Assembly (NCBI GenBank): GCA_016207885.1
Contig: JACQZE010000030.1
Coordinates: 21,566-85,565, forward strand
DNA from: Nitrospirota bacterium
GTDB taxonomy: Bacteria; Nitrospirota; Thermodesulfovibrionia; UBA6902
Reading direction: 5' to 3'
Length of the DNA stretch: 64,000 nucleotides
Position 1 is the stretch's first letter. Every line of letters starts with the position of its first letter. A model generated the notes under the pieces. The model had not been told where the DNA came from and made no database searches. It saw nothing but the letters and a program-made list of their open reading frames with translations. A program made the position numbers and the translations under genes. Of this stretch, positions 1 to 8,550 are shown in pieces.

Positions 1-2
1 AT

Positions 3-293
3 AAGGAGCTTGGCTGGGAATATTATACCGGCGCGTACGCGTTGTTTGAGCATCCTGATCCTGCCATGACGCCTGAGGTAAGGGAAGAACAATTCTATGA
101 AAGCGCGCTTGAACTGCTGAGCCTGCCAAGGGTGCTGCGCCATATGTTCAAGGTTCCATTGGCCGGTTTTCCTCATGCCCACATCCTTTCACTAATGTCT
201 CAGATCCCGGTTCGGCATGGCATGAAGATTGCTTTTGATAAGTGGAAGGATTCAAAAGAATCAGTAAGTAAAAAGAGATTTATAGCCAGATAG
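3..293 (+). CDS. C-terminal end of an unidentified protein (cut by window edge)
   Basis: The frame is open from base 3, so the TTG at 42 is unlikely to be the true start; this is the last 96 codons of a gene that begins outside the window. The visible part has no signal peptide or membrane segment and ends in a basic tail. I do not recognise the family. The aromatic stretch before GAYALFEHP and the radical SAM gene at 3189 make the C-terminal region of a B12-binding radical SAM protein possible, but no catalytic motif is in view. Confidence 0.6.
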   Translation, partial: KELGWEYYTGAYALFEHPDPAMTPEVREEQFYESALELLSLPRVLRHMFKVPLAGFPHAHILSLMSQIPVRHGMKIAFDKWKDSKESVSKKRFIAR

Positions 294-366
294 GTTGGAT
301 TCGCTGACAATTATGTATTAATATGTAATAAATATATAACAAATATGTAGTTAAGGAGGAGATGCT

Positions 367-1173
367 ATGAAACAGTACCGGATTATATTCGCTATGATGT
401 TTTTACTCTCATTTGCCGTATTGGCAGGATGTGCCGGAAGTCTCCCTCAGCAGGCGATTAAACTTGATCCTGTTGAAGAGCCGATCGCATTGGAGTTTGT
501 CTTTGTTAAGGGCGGCTGCTTTCAGAGGTCTGTTCCTGCCGGGCCTCTCGCTGACGGCGATATAGAGAAGCCGGCATATGAAGTCTGCGTTTCCGACTTC
601 TATCTAAGTAAATATGAGGCAACTCAGAACCAGTGGCAAGAGGTCATGGGGGATAACCCGGCCCACTTCAAACAGTGCGGTACCAATTGCCCGGTTGAGT
701 TTGTCAGCTGGGACATGGCACAGGAGTACATGAAGAAACTTAATGCCGCAAGCGGCAAGCAGTACAGGCTTCCGACAGAGGCTGAATGGGAATATGCAGC
801 ACGCAGCGGAGGAAAGAAAGAAAGATGGTCAGGAACTGACGATGAGACTAAACTGGGTGAATACGCATGGTATAGTCGGAATAGCGGAAATACCACACAT
901 AAGGTCGGGCAAAAAAAATCGAATGCCCTGGGGTTGCATGACATGACAGGCAACGTTTATGAGTGGTGTCAGGATTGGTTTAACGAATCCTACTATGAAG
1001 AAAGCCTCAAGGATAATCCTATGGGGGCAGACAGCGGTATGCATCGTGTCCTTCGCGGAGGATCTTGGGAAGATGATCAGTACAGCCAGCGTACAGACGA
1101 CAGGGGAAGAGATGAGCCTGCCGGCAGGGGACGCAATAACGGCTTCAGGCTGCTTCTGCCAGCCACAAAATAA
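367..1173 (+). CDS. Lipoprotein with formylglycine-generating-enzyme (SUMF1/FGE-sulfatase) fold
   Basis: 268 aa. A type II signal peptide ends in lipobox LAGC with Cys22, so the protein is probably lipid-anchored. The rest is a near-complete FGE-sulfatase domain: YLSKYEATQNQW, PVEFVSWDMAQEYM, YRLPTEAEWEYAAR, GLHDMTGNVYEWCQDW, RVLRGGSW and NNGFRL. The stretch after RGGSW, where true FGE enzymes keep catalytic cysteines, has none, so oxidation of sulfatase cysteine is unlikely. A structural or binding role is more probable, as in many bacterial members. A GGAG-type ribosome site lies just before ATG 367. The next gene starts 20 bases downstream, suggesting co-transcription. Confidence 0.88.
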   Translation: MKQYRIIFAMMFLLSFAVLAGCAGSLPQQAIKLDPVEEPIALEFVFVKGGCFQRSVPAGPLADGDIEKPAYEVCVSDFYLSKYEATQNQWQEVMGDNPAHFKQCGTNCPVEFVSWDMAQEYMKKLNAASGKQYRLPTEAEWEYAARSGGKKERWSGTDDETKLGEYAWYSRNSGNTTHKVGQKKSNALGLHDMTGNVYEWCQDWFNESYYEESLKDNPMGADSGMHRVLRGGSWEDDQYSQRTDDRGRDEPAGRGRNNGFRLLLPATK

Positions 1174-1192
1174 ATTTAAACAGGAGTTTATT

Positions 1193-2674
1193 ATGTCCAC
1201 CAGTGAAAGTCATCGTCTGACTGAAGAAATTCTCGGTTTTATCGAGGCAGGTGTTGATGCCGATATTCCTGATTTTAATGATTACTGCATGAGGATGTTC
1301 GCCATGCACTATGAGAGCAATAAAATATTCCGTGAGTTCTGCGATGTTAAGAAGGTCAAGCCGGGCGACATCAGCAGATGGGAAGATGTCCCCATGGTCT
1401 ATAACGATATGTTCAAGACACATCTTGTCGCCTCGTTTCCTCTGGAGCAGTCTGTTATGTCCTGCCTTACAGGCGGCACTACAAGCCTTACACAGCGGGG
1501 CCGTATCTTCCGTGATGAAGATGGCAAGCGCCTCGTATTTGCGGCAAACAGGATGATGACAGGTTCTTACCTATTCCCTGATTTTGAAGAGGGAAAGCGA
1601 TGCCGTATTCTTATCCTTGCGCCAAGCCCTGAACTTGCTCCGTCAATGGGGATGGCGATAGGCATGGACCAGACGCGCAGGGCTTTCGGAACGCCTGACA
1701 GTATGTTTTTGTTAGGCAAGTCAGGGATACATATCAATGAACTTTTAAAGGCCCTCCGTGAGTCTGAAGCGAGCGGAGTGCCGGTGGCGCTTATTGGAGC
1801 CACATCCGCGTATGTCTACTTCTTTCAGGCTTGCCGCAGAAAGAAGATGAAGTTCTGCCTTCCGCCAGGGAGCCGCATATGCGACGGCGGAGGATACCGC
1901 GGCAGGTTCGGGCCCGTAAGCCGTGAGGATTATTACGGGATGGTGCAGGAGATATTTAACATACCGGAATCTCATTGTGTAAATGTTTTAGGTGAAGCTG
2001 AGACTGCGACCAACCTTTTTGACGATGCATTGCGCCGCCATGTAAAGGGACTGCCGCCGCGCAAGCGCACGAGGCCTGTGCCGCCATGGGCGCGTGTTCG
2101 AGCCATGAGTATTGACGACCTCAGCCCTCTGCCGGATGGTGAGGTCGGCCTCTTTGCTCACTGGGATCTTGCAAATGTTCCTACTGTGTTGGCTGTCATC
2201 ACCGACAATCTCGGCTACACGACAGATGACGGACGCGGCTGTGAGATGGTGGGACGCGCCAAGATCGAGGGAGGCAAGGTATCTCCGCTGCCTGATGAGG
2301 AGGCTGCAAGCCCTATGGGAGATTCTGCCATCTTCCGCATGCTTGAGAAGTATGTGCATTTCACGATTGATCTTAAGATGCAGATGGCAAAGGATCCGAA
2401 GGTTGAGCCGAGCGTGCGTGAAGAGATAGAGGCGCGGCCCGGTTCTGTAGCATCATGCCCGCAGGTGGTTGATGAGATACTTGTAGCGCAGGCTGATGCA
2501 GAGGCTGCCGAGCTTAGAGACAGGTCTCTGGGCGCATTCAAGGATCAGACCGATCGTTCTCTTGACTGGTATGCTGATGAGGAAAAGAAGCAGGCGCTTG
2601 CGGATCATCCTGCCGGCCTTAGATCAGAGAAGCACGAGAAAGACGTGCCGAAGAATAAGGCCGATAAGAAATAA
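1193..2674 (+). CDS. LuxE-type acyl-protein synthetase-like protein
   Basis: 493 aa from ATG 1193, chosen because AGGAG lies just upstream; a longer frame opens at 959 but runs inside the preceding lipoprotein gene. It resembles the LuxE/PaaK adenylate-forming superfamily: TGGTTS near residues 93-98 would be the phosphate-binding loop, followed by a GRIFRDEDGKR region and a C-terminal adenylation-like part. LuxE proteins activate fatty acids with ATP and transfer them to a cysteine. No luciferase or fatty-acid reductase gene is nearby, so the substrate is unknown. The last ~80 residues are rich in Glu, Lys and Asp and look like an extension. Confidence 0.6.
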   Translation: MSTSESHRLTEEILGFIEAGVDADIPDFNDYCMRMFAMHYESNKIFREFCDVKKVKPGDISRWEDVPMVYNDMFKTHLVASFPLEQSVMSCLTGGTTSLTQRGRIFRDEDGKRLVFAANRMMTGSYLFPDFEEGKRCRILILAPSPELAPSMGMAIGMDQTRRAFGTPDSMFLLGKSGIHINELLKALRESEASGVPVALIGATSAYVYFFQACRRKKMKFCLPPGSRICDGGGYRGRFGPVSREDYYGMVQEIFNIPESHCVNVLGEAETATNLFDDALRRHVKGLPPRKRTRPVPPWARVRAMSIDDLSPLPDGEVGLFAHWDLANVPTVLAVITDNLGYTTDDGRGCEMVGRAKIEGGKVSPLPDEEAASPMGDSAIFRMLEKYVHFTIDLKMQMAKDPKVEPSVREEIEARPGSVASCPQVVDEILVAQADAEAAELRDRSLGAFKDQTDRSLDWYADEEKKQALADHPAGLRSEKHEKDVPKNKADKK

Positions 2675-2687
2675 TAAAGTGTTTTTT

Positions 2688-2754
2688 GTCATTCCCGCAA
2701 ACGAAGTGCGTCGGGAATCAATTGTTAGAAAGATTCCGGACAAGCCGGAATGAC
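2688..2754. repeat. Dispersed inverted repeat, copy 1
   Basis: Begins GTCATTCCCG and ends CCGGACAAGCCGGAATGAC. The outer ends are inverted copies of each other and the inside holds a second GTCGGGAATC arm. It is the first of five related copies in the window (others at 37944, 44063, 50554 and 56721), all outside or at the edge of genes. It has no coding capacity and looks like a MITE or REP-like element. Confidence 0.8.
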
Positions 2755-2764
2755 ATAATATCCT

Positions 2765-3106
2765 ATGAATAAAGCATTAACTATCATTATTGGTTTTGTG
2801 CATGATTTTGCCGCCGGCTGCTGGGCAGCTACTGTCCTTGCGATATATTGGCTCAGCGGGCATTCCTTTCCATCTGAAGTCAGCGTCATCATGCTTGGAC
2901 TAAAGAAGCAGCTCTTCTGGTCAGGAGTCGCGTGTGTTGTTACTGTATTTGCAACAGGCGCCGGCAGGTCGTTCACCTATGTTGACAATGTCTACGGCAA
3001 GGATGCTGAAAAGGCAAGAAGAAGGCTGCTGATCATAAAACACATTATCCTTCTTCTTGTTTTTGGCTCCGGTCTTTTCTGGCAGTACACGATGGTTTTC
3101 CGGTAA
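2765..3106 (+). CDS. Small integral membrane protein, unknown function
   Basis: 113 aa with three probable membrane segments (about residues 4-28, 44-66 and 88-108) and a short basic loop DAEKARRRLLIIKH before the last. No recognised catalytic motif. It sits alone between a dispersed repeat and a radical SAM gene; the ATG follows the repeat by 10 bases with no strong ribosome site, so the start is less certain than the frame. Confidence 0.6.
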   Translation: MNKALTIIIGFVHDFAAGCWAATVLAIYWLSGHSFPSEVSVIMLGLKKQLFWSGVACVVTVFATGAGRSFTYVDNVYGKDAEKARRRLLIIKHIILLLVFGSGLFWQYTMVFR

Positions 3107-3188
3107 GGGGTTCTTCCCTCGTAAATATAATCAGGCCTTCGGCATTTTCTTGCTCAATGGTATCTGAATTGCTTACAATAGTTACACT

Positions 3189-4649
3189 ATGAAAAAGATA
3201 AAAAAAGTTATGCTTATCACCCCTCCTTATCACAGCGGCGTTGTGGAATCCGCAGGCGTATGGCTGAATGTTGGTTTTGTTTATATTGCTGGAAGCCTCA
3301 GAGCTGCGGGATATGCCCCAATTTATTATGATGCCATGAGCCACTGGCACGGATATGATGAGATCGGAAAGAGGATAAGAGATGAAAAGCCGGATGTTGT
3401 GGCAACAACCGCTTTTACCGCTGAGATAGTGGAGGCATTAAACCTTCTGAAGTTTTCCAAAGAGATAGACCCGGATATCATCACTGTGATAGGCAATGTC
3501 CACCCCACCTTCTGCTACGACGAGATATTCGAAGAACACCATTCATACGTAGATTATATTGTGCGCGGTGAAGGTGAAGAGACGATGGTGGAGCTTATGG
3601 ATACGCTTAATTCCAATGGCGACCTGTCAAAGGTAAAAGGCATCGCATACATGGATAACGGAAAGGTCGCGGCCACTGCTTCAAGGCCTTACATACATGA
3701 CCTTGACAGCCTGCCCATGGCATGGGACCTGGTCGATTGGCCGATATATAAATACAAAGCCATGGAGAATTCCATAATGGCTATTGTCAGCTCTTCAAGG
3801 GGATGTAACCAGCAGTGCAGTTTCTGTTCGCAGCAGCTCTTTTGGCAAAGAAACTGGAGGGGCAGGAGCGCTGAGAATTTTGTAGCTGAACTTGAGCACC
3901 TGAGGGACACTTATGGCGTAAATGTCGTGATGCTTGCCGATGAGACGCCCACGCTTTCGAGGACAAGGTGGGAGAAGATACTGGATCTTCTAATAGAGAG
4001 GAAGGTAGGAGTAAAGCTGCTTCTTGAAACGCGCGTTGACGACATAATCCGTGACGAAGATATTATGTGGAAATACAGGGACGCGCTCGTGGACCATATT
4101 TATCTGGGCGTTGAGTCAACATCACAGGAGGCGCTTGATAAATTCAAGAAAAATATTAAGGTCGAAGAATCAAAGCGCGCGCTTGACCTGATAAACGCGC
4201 ATGATATTGTGACCGAGACCTCTTTTGTGCTTGGCATGCCGGGGGATACTGTCGAGAGCATAAGGGAGACTGTTGAGCTTGCCAAGTTTTATAACCCTGA
4301 CCTTGCGTTCTTCCTTGCCATAGCTCCATGGCCTTATTCAGAGATATACCCTGAGCTTAAGGACTTTGTGGTGACAAAGGACTACAGTAAATACAACCTT
4401 GTTGAGCCTGTGGTAAAACCGAAGAATATGACCATAGATGAATTGAGGGATGAGCTGGGAAGGGCATCAAGGGTATATTACATGCACAAGCTTGAGACTC
4501 TTGACACGATGACCGGGAAGAAGCGCGACTTCATGATAAAGGTCATACATATCATTTCTACAAGTTCTTACCTTGCGGAGACGATGAAGGGCACCTCAAT
4601 GCCTGAGGATATAAAAAAGCTTCTTGCTAAATTACACCATAAAATTTAA
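3189..4649 (+). CDS. B12-binding-type radical SAM protein
   Basis: 486 aa. The N-terminal ~170 residues look like the cobalamin-binding domain found before many radical SAM cores (TPPYHSG start, VRGEGEETMVELM), without a clear DxHxxG histidine motif. The radical SAM cluster motif is CNQQCSFC (Cys206, Cys210, Cys213), binding a 4Fe-4S cluster that cleaves S-adenosylmethionine; later motifs LLLETRVDD, IYLGVEST and FVLGMPGDT are typical of this class. The class includes methyltransferases and cyclases of lipid and tetrapyrrole pathways; the substrate cannot be told from sequence. It starts at ATG 3189. Confidence 0.85.
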   Translation: MKKIKKVMLITPPYHSGVVESAGVWLNVGFVYIAGSLRAAGYAPIYYDAMSHWHGYDEIGKRIRDEKPDVVATTAFTAEIVEALNLLKFSKEIDPDIITVIGNVHPTFCYDEIFEEHHSYVDYIVRGEGEETMVELMDTLNSNGDLSKVKGIAYMDNGKVAATASRPYIHDLDSLPMAWDLVDWPIYKYKAMENSIMAIVSSSRGCNQQCSFCSQQLFWQRNWRGRSAENFVAELEHLRDTYGVNVVMLADETPTLSRTRWEKILDLLIERKVGVKLLLETRVDDIIRDEDIMWKYRDALVDHIYLGVESTSQEALDKFKKNIKVEESKRALDLINAHDIVTETSFVLGMPGDTVESIRETVELAKFYNPDLAFFLAIAPWPYSEIYPELKDFVVTKDYSKYNLVEPVVKPKNMTIDELRDELGRASRVYYMHKLETLDTMTGKKRDFMIKVIHIISTSSYLAETMKGTSMPEDIKKLLAKLHHKI

Positions 4650-4733
4650 TTTCATCCCTCTTGTAATTTTTCATAGAAGATATATAATTTAAACTGGCTC
4701 TAATTCAGATATAAAAATCAAAGGGGGAACGAG

Positions 4734-5276
4734 ATGAAAAAGAAATTGTGGAACAGGGGTTTTACGTTGATCGAGGTAATTGTTGTTGCAGGCATAATAG
4801 CCATACTTGCAGGTGTATTGATACCTATGATACTGAAGGAGATTGATGAAACAAGGATAACAAGGGCAAGCGCAGATCTAAGGTCGATTTCTTCAGCAAT
4901 TCTCGTATTCAAGAAAGATACAGCCCAATGGCCTGCTATGGACGGGACATGCAGCCCTAATTTGACACTGTTAATCGGCGGAGGCAATGCTCCGGGTGGT
5001 ATTGGGGCAAATGGATGGGACAACACTTCATCTGCCATGATTGACTACCATATTATGGTCAATGATGACGGCTGCTATAATAACTGGGCCGGTCCATATT
5101 TGCCAAGTACGAGTGCAGATCCATGGGGAAATCAATATGTAATTAACGCCGGTAATTTTGGTATAGCAGATTCTCCTGTTTGGATAATGTCAGCGGGGCC
5201 GAATGGTACTCTTGACGCTAATGCAAACTCGACTTCTCTCATAGGTGTGGACGATATAGGTTTAAGGATCAAATAA
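4734..5276 (+). CDS. Type II secretion/type IV pilus pseudopilin (GspG-like), copy 1
   Basis: 180 aa. A short basic leader is followed by a prepilin peptidase site, Gly9 then FTLIEV, and a hydrophobic helix (residues 10-33), the class III signal of pilins. The C-terminal part has aspartates and glycines resembling the calcium site of major pseudopilins, with DPWGNQYVI and a WIMSAGPNG motif typical of GspG. AGGGGGAACGAG precedes the ATG. It lies 17 bases before a paralogue and opposite the secretin operon it probably serves. Confidence 0.88.
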   Translation: MKKKLWNRGFTLIEVIVVAGIIAILAGVLIPMILKEIDETRITRASADLRSISSAILVFKKDTAQWPAMDGTCSPNLTLLIGGGNAPGGIGANGWDNTSSAMIDYHIMVNDDGCYNNWAGPYLPSTSADPWGNQYVINAGNFGIADSPVWIMSAGPNGTLDANANSTSLIGVDDIGLRIK

Positions 5277-5293
5277 TGCGTGGAGGGCTGTAG

Positions 5294-5830
5294 ATGAAGA
5301 CCAAGTGTCAGGATGGTTTTACATTAATTGAAGTTATAGTTGTTGCAGCTATAATAGCTATACTTGCAGGCGTATTGGTGCCGATGATATTGAAGGAGAT
5401 CGATGAAACAAGGATAACAAGAGCAAGTGCTGATATAAGATCCATATCAAATGCTATCCTGGTATTTAAGAAGGATACAGCACAGTGGCCTGTGATGGAC
5501 GGGACATGCAGCCCTAATCTGACCTTGTTAACCGGTGGCGGCAACGCTCCCGGCGGTATTGGAGACAATGCATGGGATAACACCGCGTCCGCAATGATAG
5601 ATGCCCATATTATGTATAATGATGACGGCTGCTATAATAACTGGAAGGGTGCATATTTACCTGTTGTTACCGCTGATCCATGGGGAAATCAATATGTGAT
5701 TAATGTTGGTAATTTCGGGGTATCCGGCAATCCTGTGTGGATAATGTCAGCAGGGCCGAATGGGGTTCTGGACTCAAATGCAAACTCGACTTCCAGCGGC
5801 GGGGATGATATTGGTTTAAGGATAAAATAA
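5294..5830 (+). CDS. Type II secretion/type IV pilus pseudopilin (GspG-like), copy 2
   Basis: 178 aa, closely related to the preceding gene along its whole length (leader, DETRITRASAD, DPWGNQYVIN, WIMSAGPNG), so the pair is a tandem duplication. The prepilin site is Gly8 then FTLIEV. Differences concentrate in the central loop and the C-terminal serine/glycine stretch, compatible with diverged surface properties. A Rho-independent terminator follows at once, ending the plus-strand transcript. Confidence 0.88.
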   Translation: MKTKCQDGFTLIEVIVVAAIIAILAGVLVPMILKEIDETRITRASADIRSISNAILVFKKDTAQWPVMDGTCSPNLTLLTGGGNAPGGIGDNAWDNTASAMIDAHIMYNDDGCYNNWKGAYLPVVTADPWGNQYVINVGNFGVSGNPVWIMSAGPNGVLDSNANSTSSGGDDIGLRIK

Positions 5831-5852
5831 CTACGCTGTCTTGTTATAGAAA

Positions 5853-5886
5853 AAGGAGGGGCGATAAACCGACCCTCCTTTTTTTT
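5853..5886. terminator. Rho-independent terminator, probably bidirectional
   Basis: Inverted arms AAGGAGGG (5853-5860) and CCCTCCTT (5873-5880) around a 12-base loop, followed by a T run on the plus strand and preceded by an A run. It lies between the convergent pseudopilin pair and secretin operon and can end both. Confidence 0.85.
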
Positions 5887-5904
5887 GTGATATCAGTATT
5901 GGAT

Positions 5905-7575
5905 CTATATCTCTGATCTAACTCTCTTCAGTTCAGGAACTTTGTCAAACGGCCTGCCCGCTCTCTCCAGTCTATTCTCGTGCTCTATTCTTATGTCTTC
6001 AATGGACTTATTATTGAGTATGTAAGGGGTTATAAAGATGACCAGTTCCGCCTTTCTGTCTTCCTGCACAGTCTGTGTGAATAGGGTTCCCAGTAACGGC
6101 AGGTCACCAAGAAGCGGAACTTTTCTGATGGTTTCACTCACTTTATCAGTGATAAGGCCGGCAATTACAATAGTCTTGCCATTACTTACCTTGACCATTG
6201 TATCCACCTCCCTGACCTTTATAATTGGTTTTGTGCTTTTGCCGTCAGGAGATTTGGAGCCTTCGGATTCGACCTCTGATATGCTCGGGTGTATCTGCAT
6301 CGTTATTACCCCATTGTCATCTATCTGCGGTGTCACATCAAGAAAGAGGCCGACCTCGTCAATCTGCGGATTTGTATATGTAGAGAGGATCGTGCCATCG
6401 GAATTCAGATAGCTGTTTGTTACCCATGAGACTTCGTTAGTAGTGAGTTTTATCACCGCACGCTGGTTGTTCATTGTGGAAACTTTCGGGCTGGAGAGCA
6501 CATTTACCTGCCCCTGTGATTTCATGGCGTTCAGGATAGCTGTTATCTTTTCTTCTGATAGTTTCAGACTGAAAACATTGGTATCTGCCGCAAGAAGCTG
6601 TGTAAAAGAAAAAAGCTCGCCGGTGACTTCTGTTCCGCTGTCTGTGGTGATTTCTCCAGTGCCGGAGCCGGTGAGAAGATTCCAGTCTATGCCGAATTTG
6701 TACCCGTCATCAAGAGAGACCTCAACTATGTGCGCCTGTATCATAACCTGTTTACTGACAGCCTTCTCAATATCATTAAGAAAATCTTCTATCCTCTCCA
6801 TGTTATCCGAATAATCTGTGATCTGTACAACCCCTGCCAGCTCGTTGATAATAAGTTTTTTCCCTTCCTTGCCGGATACTGACTTATCTCCGGCATCTGA
6901 ACCGCTTTTTGAGCCGCCAAATATTATTACCTCAAGCCCGGCCCTTATCTCTTTCCAGAAATCTGATTTGCCTGATGTAGTTATGTTCACATTGCCTTGT
7001 CCGGAGGATGAAGATGACCCTGTTCCTGATGTGGAACCTGAGAGATTAAGGTTTATTGTAGAGCCTCCGCTGCTTGTCCCTGATGATGAACCGCCGCTTG
7101 AAATAGAAGCGTTCATTGTGCTTGTTGAAGACCGCGTGCCTGTTATGTAGTTGATATTGAATGACCTTGTCTCAAGCACAGGAGTGGTTACCCTGATAAA
7201 TCCCTTGTCCATCCTGAATGTATACCCGAGTTGTCTTGTAATCGCGTAAAGCGCGCTGTTAAGGTCAAGGTCAGAGAAATCAATGGAGAGGGTTCCTGTC
7301 ACATCCCTGTCTGCGATTATATTAATGCCGAAATTCTTTGAAAGAAGAAGAAGCAGGTCCCGGACATCTGCATCTCTCACGCTTAATGAAAAGAGCTTCT
7401 CCCTGGCGGGTGCCGGAATATCTTCAGGCACTGTAACAGGAGCCTCAGTCACAGGCATAGCTATCTGGGGCGGCTCTTTCAAAACCATCGTATCTGATAC
7501 ACCGGCTATCTGATGGCTCGCGCAGCCGTAGTTCAAAAGAACTGTCAAAAATATTATCGAGCATAATTTCCTCAT
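5905..7575 (-). CDS. Secretin lipoprotein (PilQ/MshL/GspD family)
   Basis: 556 aa. Lipobox NYGC with Cys18 suggests an outer-membrane lipoprotein. An N-terminal STN-like domain (LSVRDADVRDLLLLLSKNFG) leads to a Ser/Gly-rich linker at about residues 155-200. The C-terminal secretin domain includes VIIAGLITD, VPLLGDLPLLGTLF and LVIFITPYIL. It forms the outer-membrane pore for pilus or substrate passage. It is the last gene of a seven-gene operon and overlaps the gene before it by four bases (ATGA). Its length and gene order fit MshL/PilQ-like systems better than classical GspD. Confidence 0.9.
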   Translation of the reverse strand: MRKLCSIIFLTVLLNYGCASHQIAGVSDTMVLKEPPQIAMPVTEAPVTVPEDIPAPAREKLFSLSVRDADVRDLLLLLSKNFGINIIADRDVTGTLSIDFSDLDLNSALYAITRQLGYTFRMDKGFIRVTTPVLETRSFNINYITGTRSSTSTMNASISSGGSSSGTSSGGSTINLNLSGSTSGTGSSSSSGQGNVNITTSGKSDFWKEIRAGLEVIIFGGSKSGSDAGDKSVSGKEGKKLIINELAGVVQITDYSDNMERIEDFLNDIEKAVSKQVMIQAHIVEVSLDDGYKFGIDWNLLTGSGTGEITTDSGTEVTGELFSFTQLLAADTNVFSLKLSEEKITAILNAMKSQGQVNVLSSPKVSTMNNQRAVIKLTTNEVSWVTNSYLNSDGTILSTYTNPQIDEVGLFLDVTPQIDDNGVITMQIHPSISEVESEGSKSPDGKSTKPIIKVREVDTMVKVSNGKTIVIAGLITDKVSETIRKVPLLGDLPLLGTLFTQTVQEDRKAELVIFITPYILNNKSIEDIRIEHENRLERAGRPFDKVPELKRVRSEI

Positions 7576-8012
7576 TTTGTTGTCTCCTTGATATCGCTTT
7601 GATTAGATAAATATATCTCTTTTGTTATTCCATTGGCAGAGAGAACAACACTCTCTTTTTTTATATCCGTTATCACACTGTTTCCTATGGCATCATTTAC
7701 GCTGTAAACCCTGCCGTTTATCAGCGCATGGCTTTTGCCGTTTCTCCTGATTATGCCGTTAACTGTCATCTCGCTTTTAACTTCCGTCTTTTCAATTGAG
7801 AAAGGGTCTCTCCACTGGCTGCTGTCTTTGTCAATAAAAGTTCTCTCCGGATTAACGGCGTTAGCATTTTGTGCTGTTAATGGCGGTTGAGAGACAGCCC
7901 TTTTTACCTCTGTCTGCACGGCGTTCTTAGAGGAGAAAAATTTGATATTATATGCCGCCACCAGCAGGAGAAGCGCAAATACGGCGCTGATAAAATACTT
8001 ATTAGAGAGCAT
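7572..8012 (-). CDS. PilP/GspC-like inner-membrane pilus assembly protein
   Basis: 146 aa with one N-terminal membrane helix (about residues 7-24) and a periplasmic domain with SQWRDPFSIEK and VNGIIRRNGKSHALINGRV, the pattern of the small beta domain in PilP, MshK and GspC proteins. Those proteins link the inner-membrane platform to the secretin. It lies between the PilO-like gene and the secretin and overlaps both by a few bases. Confidence 0.7.
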   Translation of the reverse strand: MLSNKYFISAVFALLLLVAAYNIKFFSSKNAVQTEVKRAVSQPPLTAQNANAVNPERTFIDKDSSQWRDPFSIEKTEVKSEMTVNGIIRRNGKSHALINGRVYSVNDAIGNSVITDIKKESVVLSANGITKEIYLSNQSDIKETTK

Positions 8013-8550
8013 TGATCTCCTCCGCAGAATAAATATTTACGACCATCTCTACAGCAAGCGATGTTTTAAGGTTCTGGACTTTAAGGCCTTCAATTTTGAC
8101 AAGCCTGTTGAGATTCTGAAGTTCCCTTATGAACTCAGCAATGCTTCTGTAATCAGAGGTGAAATTGATCTTTACGGAATCACGGTATATTATTCCGGGC
8201 ATTATGCCCGAGGTCGGAAGGGCCTTCAGTACCTTTCCTGTATCAAGGCTGACAAATGCCCTGTCCTTGTAATTGAATTCAATATCATCTATAGCATATT
8301 TGCTTGAGATCACGTATGCGCCTTCAATGAATTCAGCCGTGCTGCCTGACCTGGGGAAGAGCTCCTTTAAAAGGGCAATGTCTTTCTCTACTCCCGAAGC
8401 TGTGAATTCATTGCCTGCATCCATTTGCGCAACGGCGGCATTCAGTGTTCTGATCGTGTTTAATTCTGATCTCACATAGAATGCAAACAGTATCCCTGAA
8501 ACAGCTATTAAGGAGATGACTGTGATAAAGGCAGGGCTGAGTTTTCTCAA
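8002..8550 (-). CDS. PilO/MshJ-like pilus assembly protein
   Basis: 182 aa: one N-terminal membrane helix (residues ~7-27), a short coiled-coil-like stretch (LNTIRTLNAAVAQMD) and a periplasmic alpha/beta domain ending YRSIAEFIRELQNLNRLVKIEGLKV, the usual PilO ferredoxin-like pattern. It should partner the PilN part of the next upstream gene in the inner-membrane alignment complex. It starts four bases inside that gene. Confidence 0.75.
   Translation of the reverse strand: MRKLSPAFITVISLIAVSGILFAFYVRSELNTIRTLNAAVAQMDAGNEFTASGVEKDIALLKELFPRSGSTAEFIEGAYVISSKYAIDDIEFNYKDRAFVSLDTGKVLKALPTSGIMPGIIYRDSVKINFTSDYRSIAEFIRELQNLNRLVKIEGLKVQNLKTSLAVEMVVNIYSAEEINAL

Noticed and set aside
829..1200. Minus-strand frames under the FGE lipoprotein
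   Set aside because: The plus strand encodes an unambiguous FGE domain there.
6038..7150. Plus-strand open frames across the secretin gene
   Set aside because: They are antisense frames of a clear secretin with low-complexity composition and no ribosome sites.
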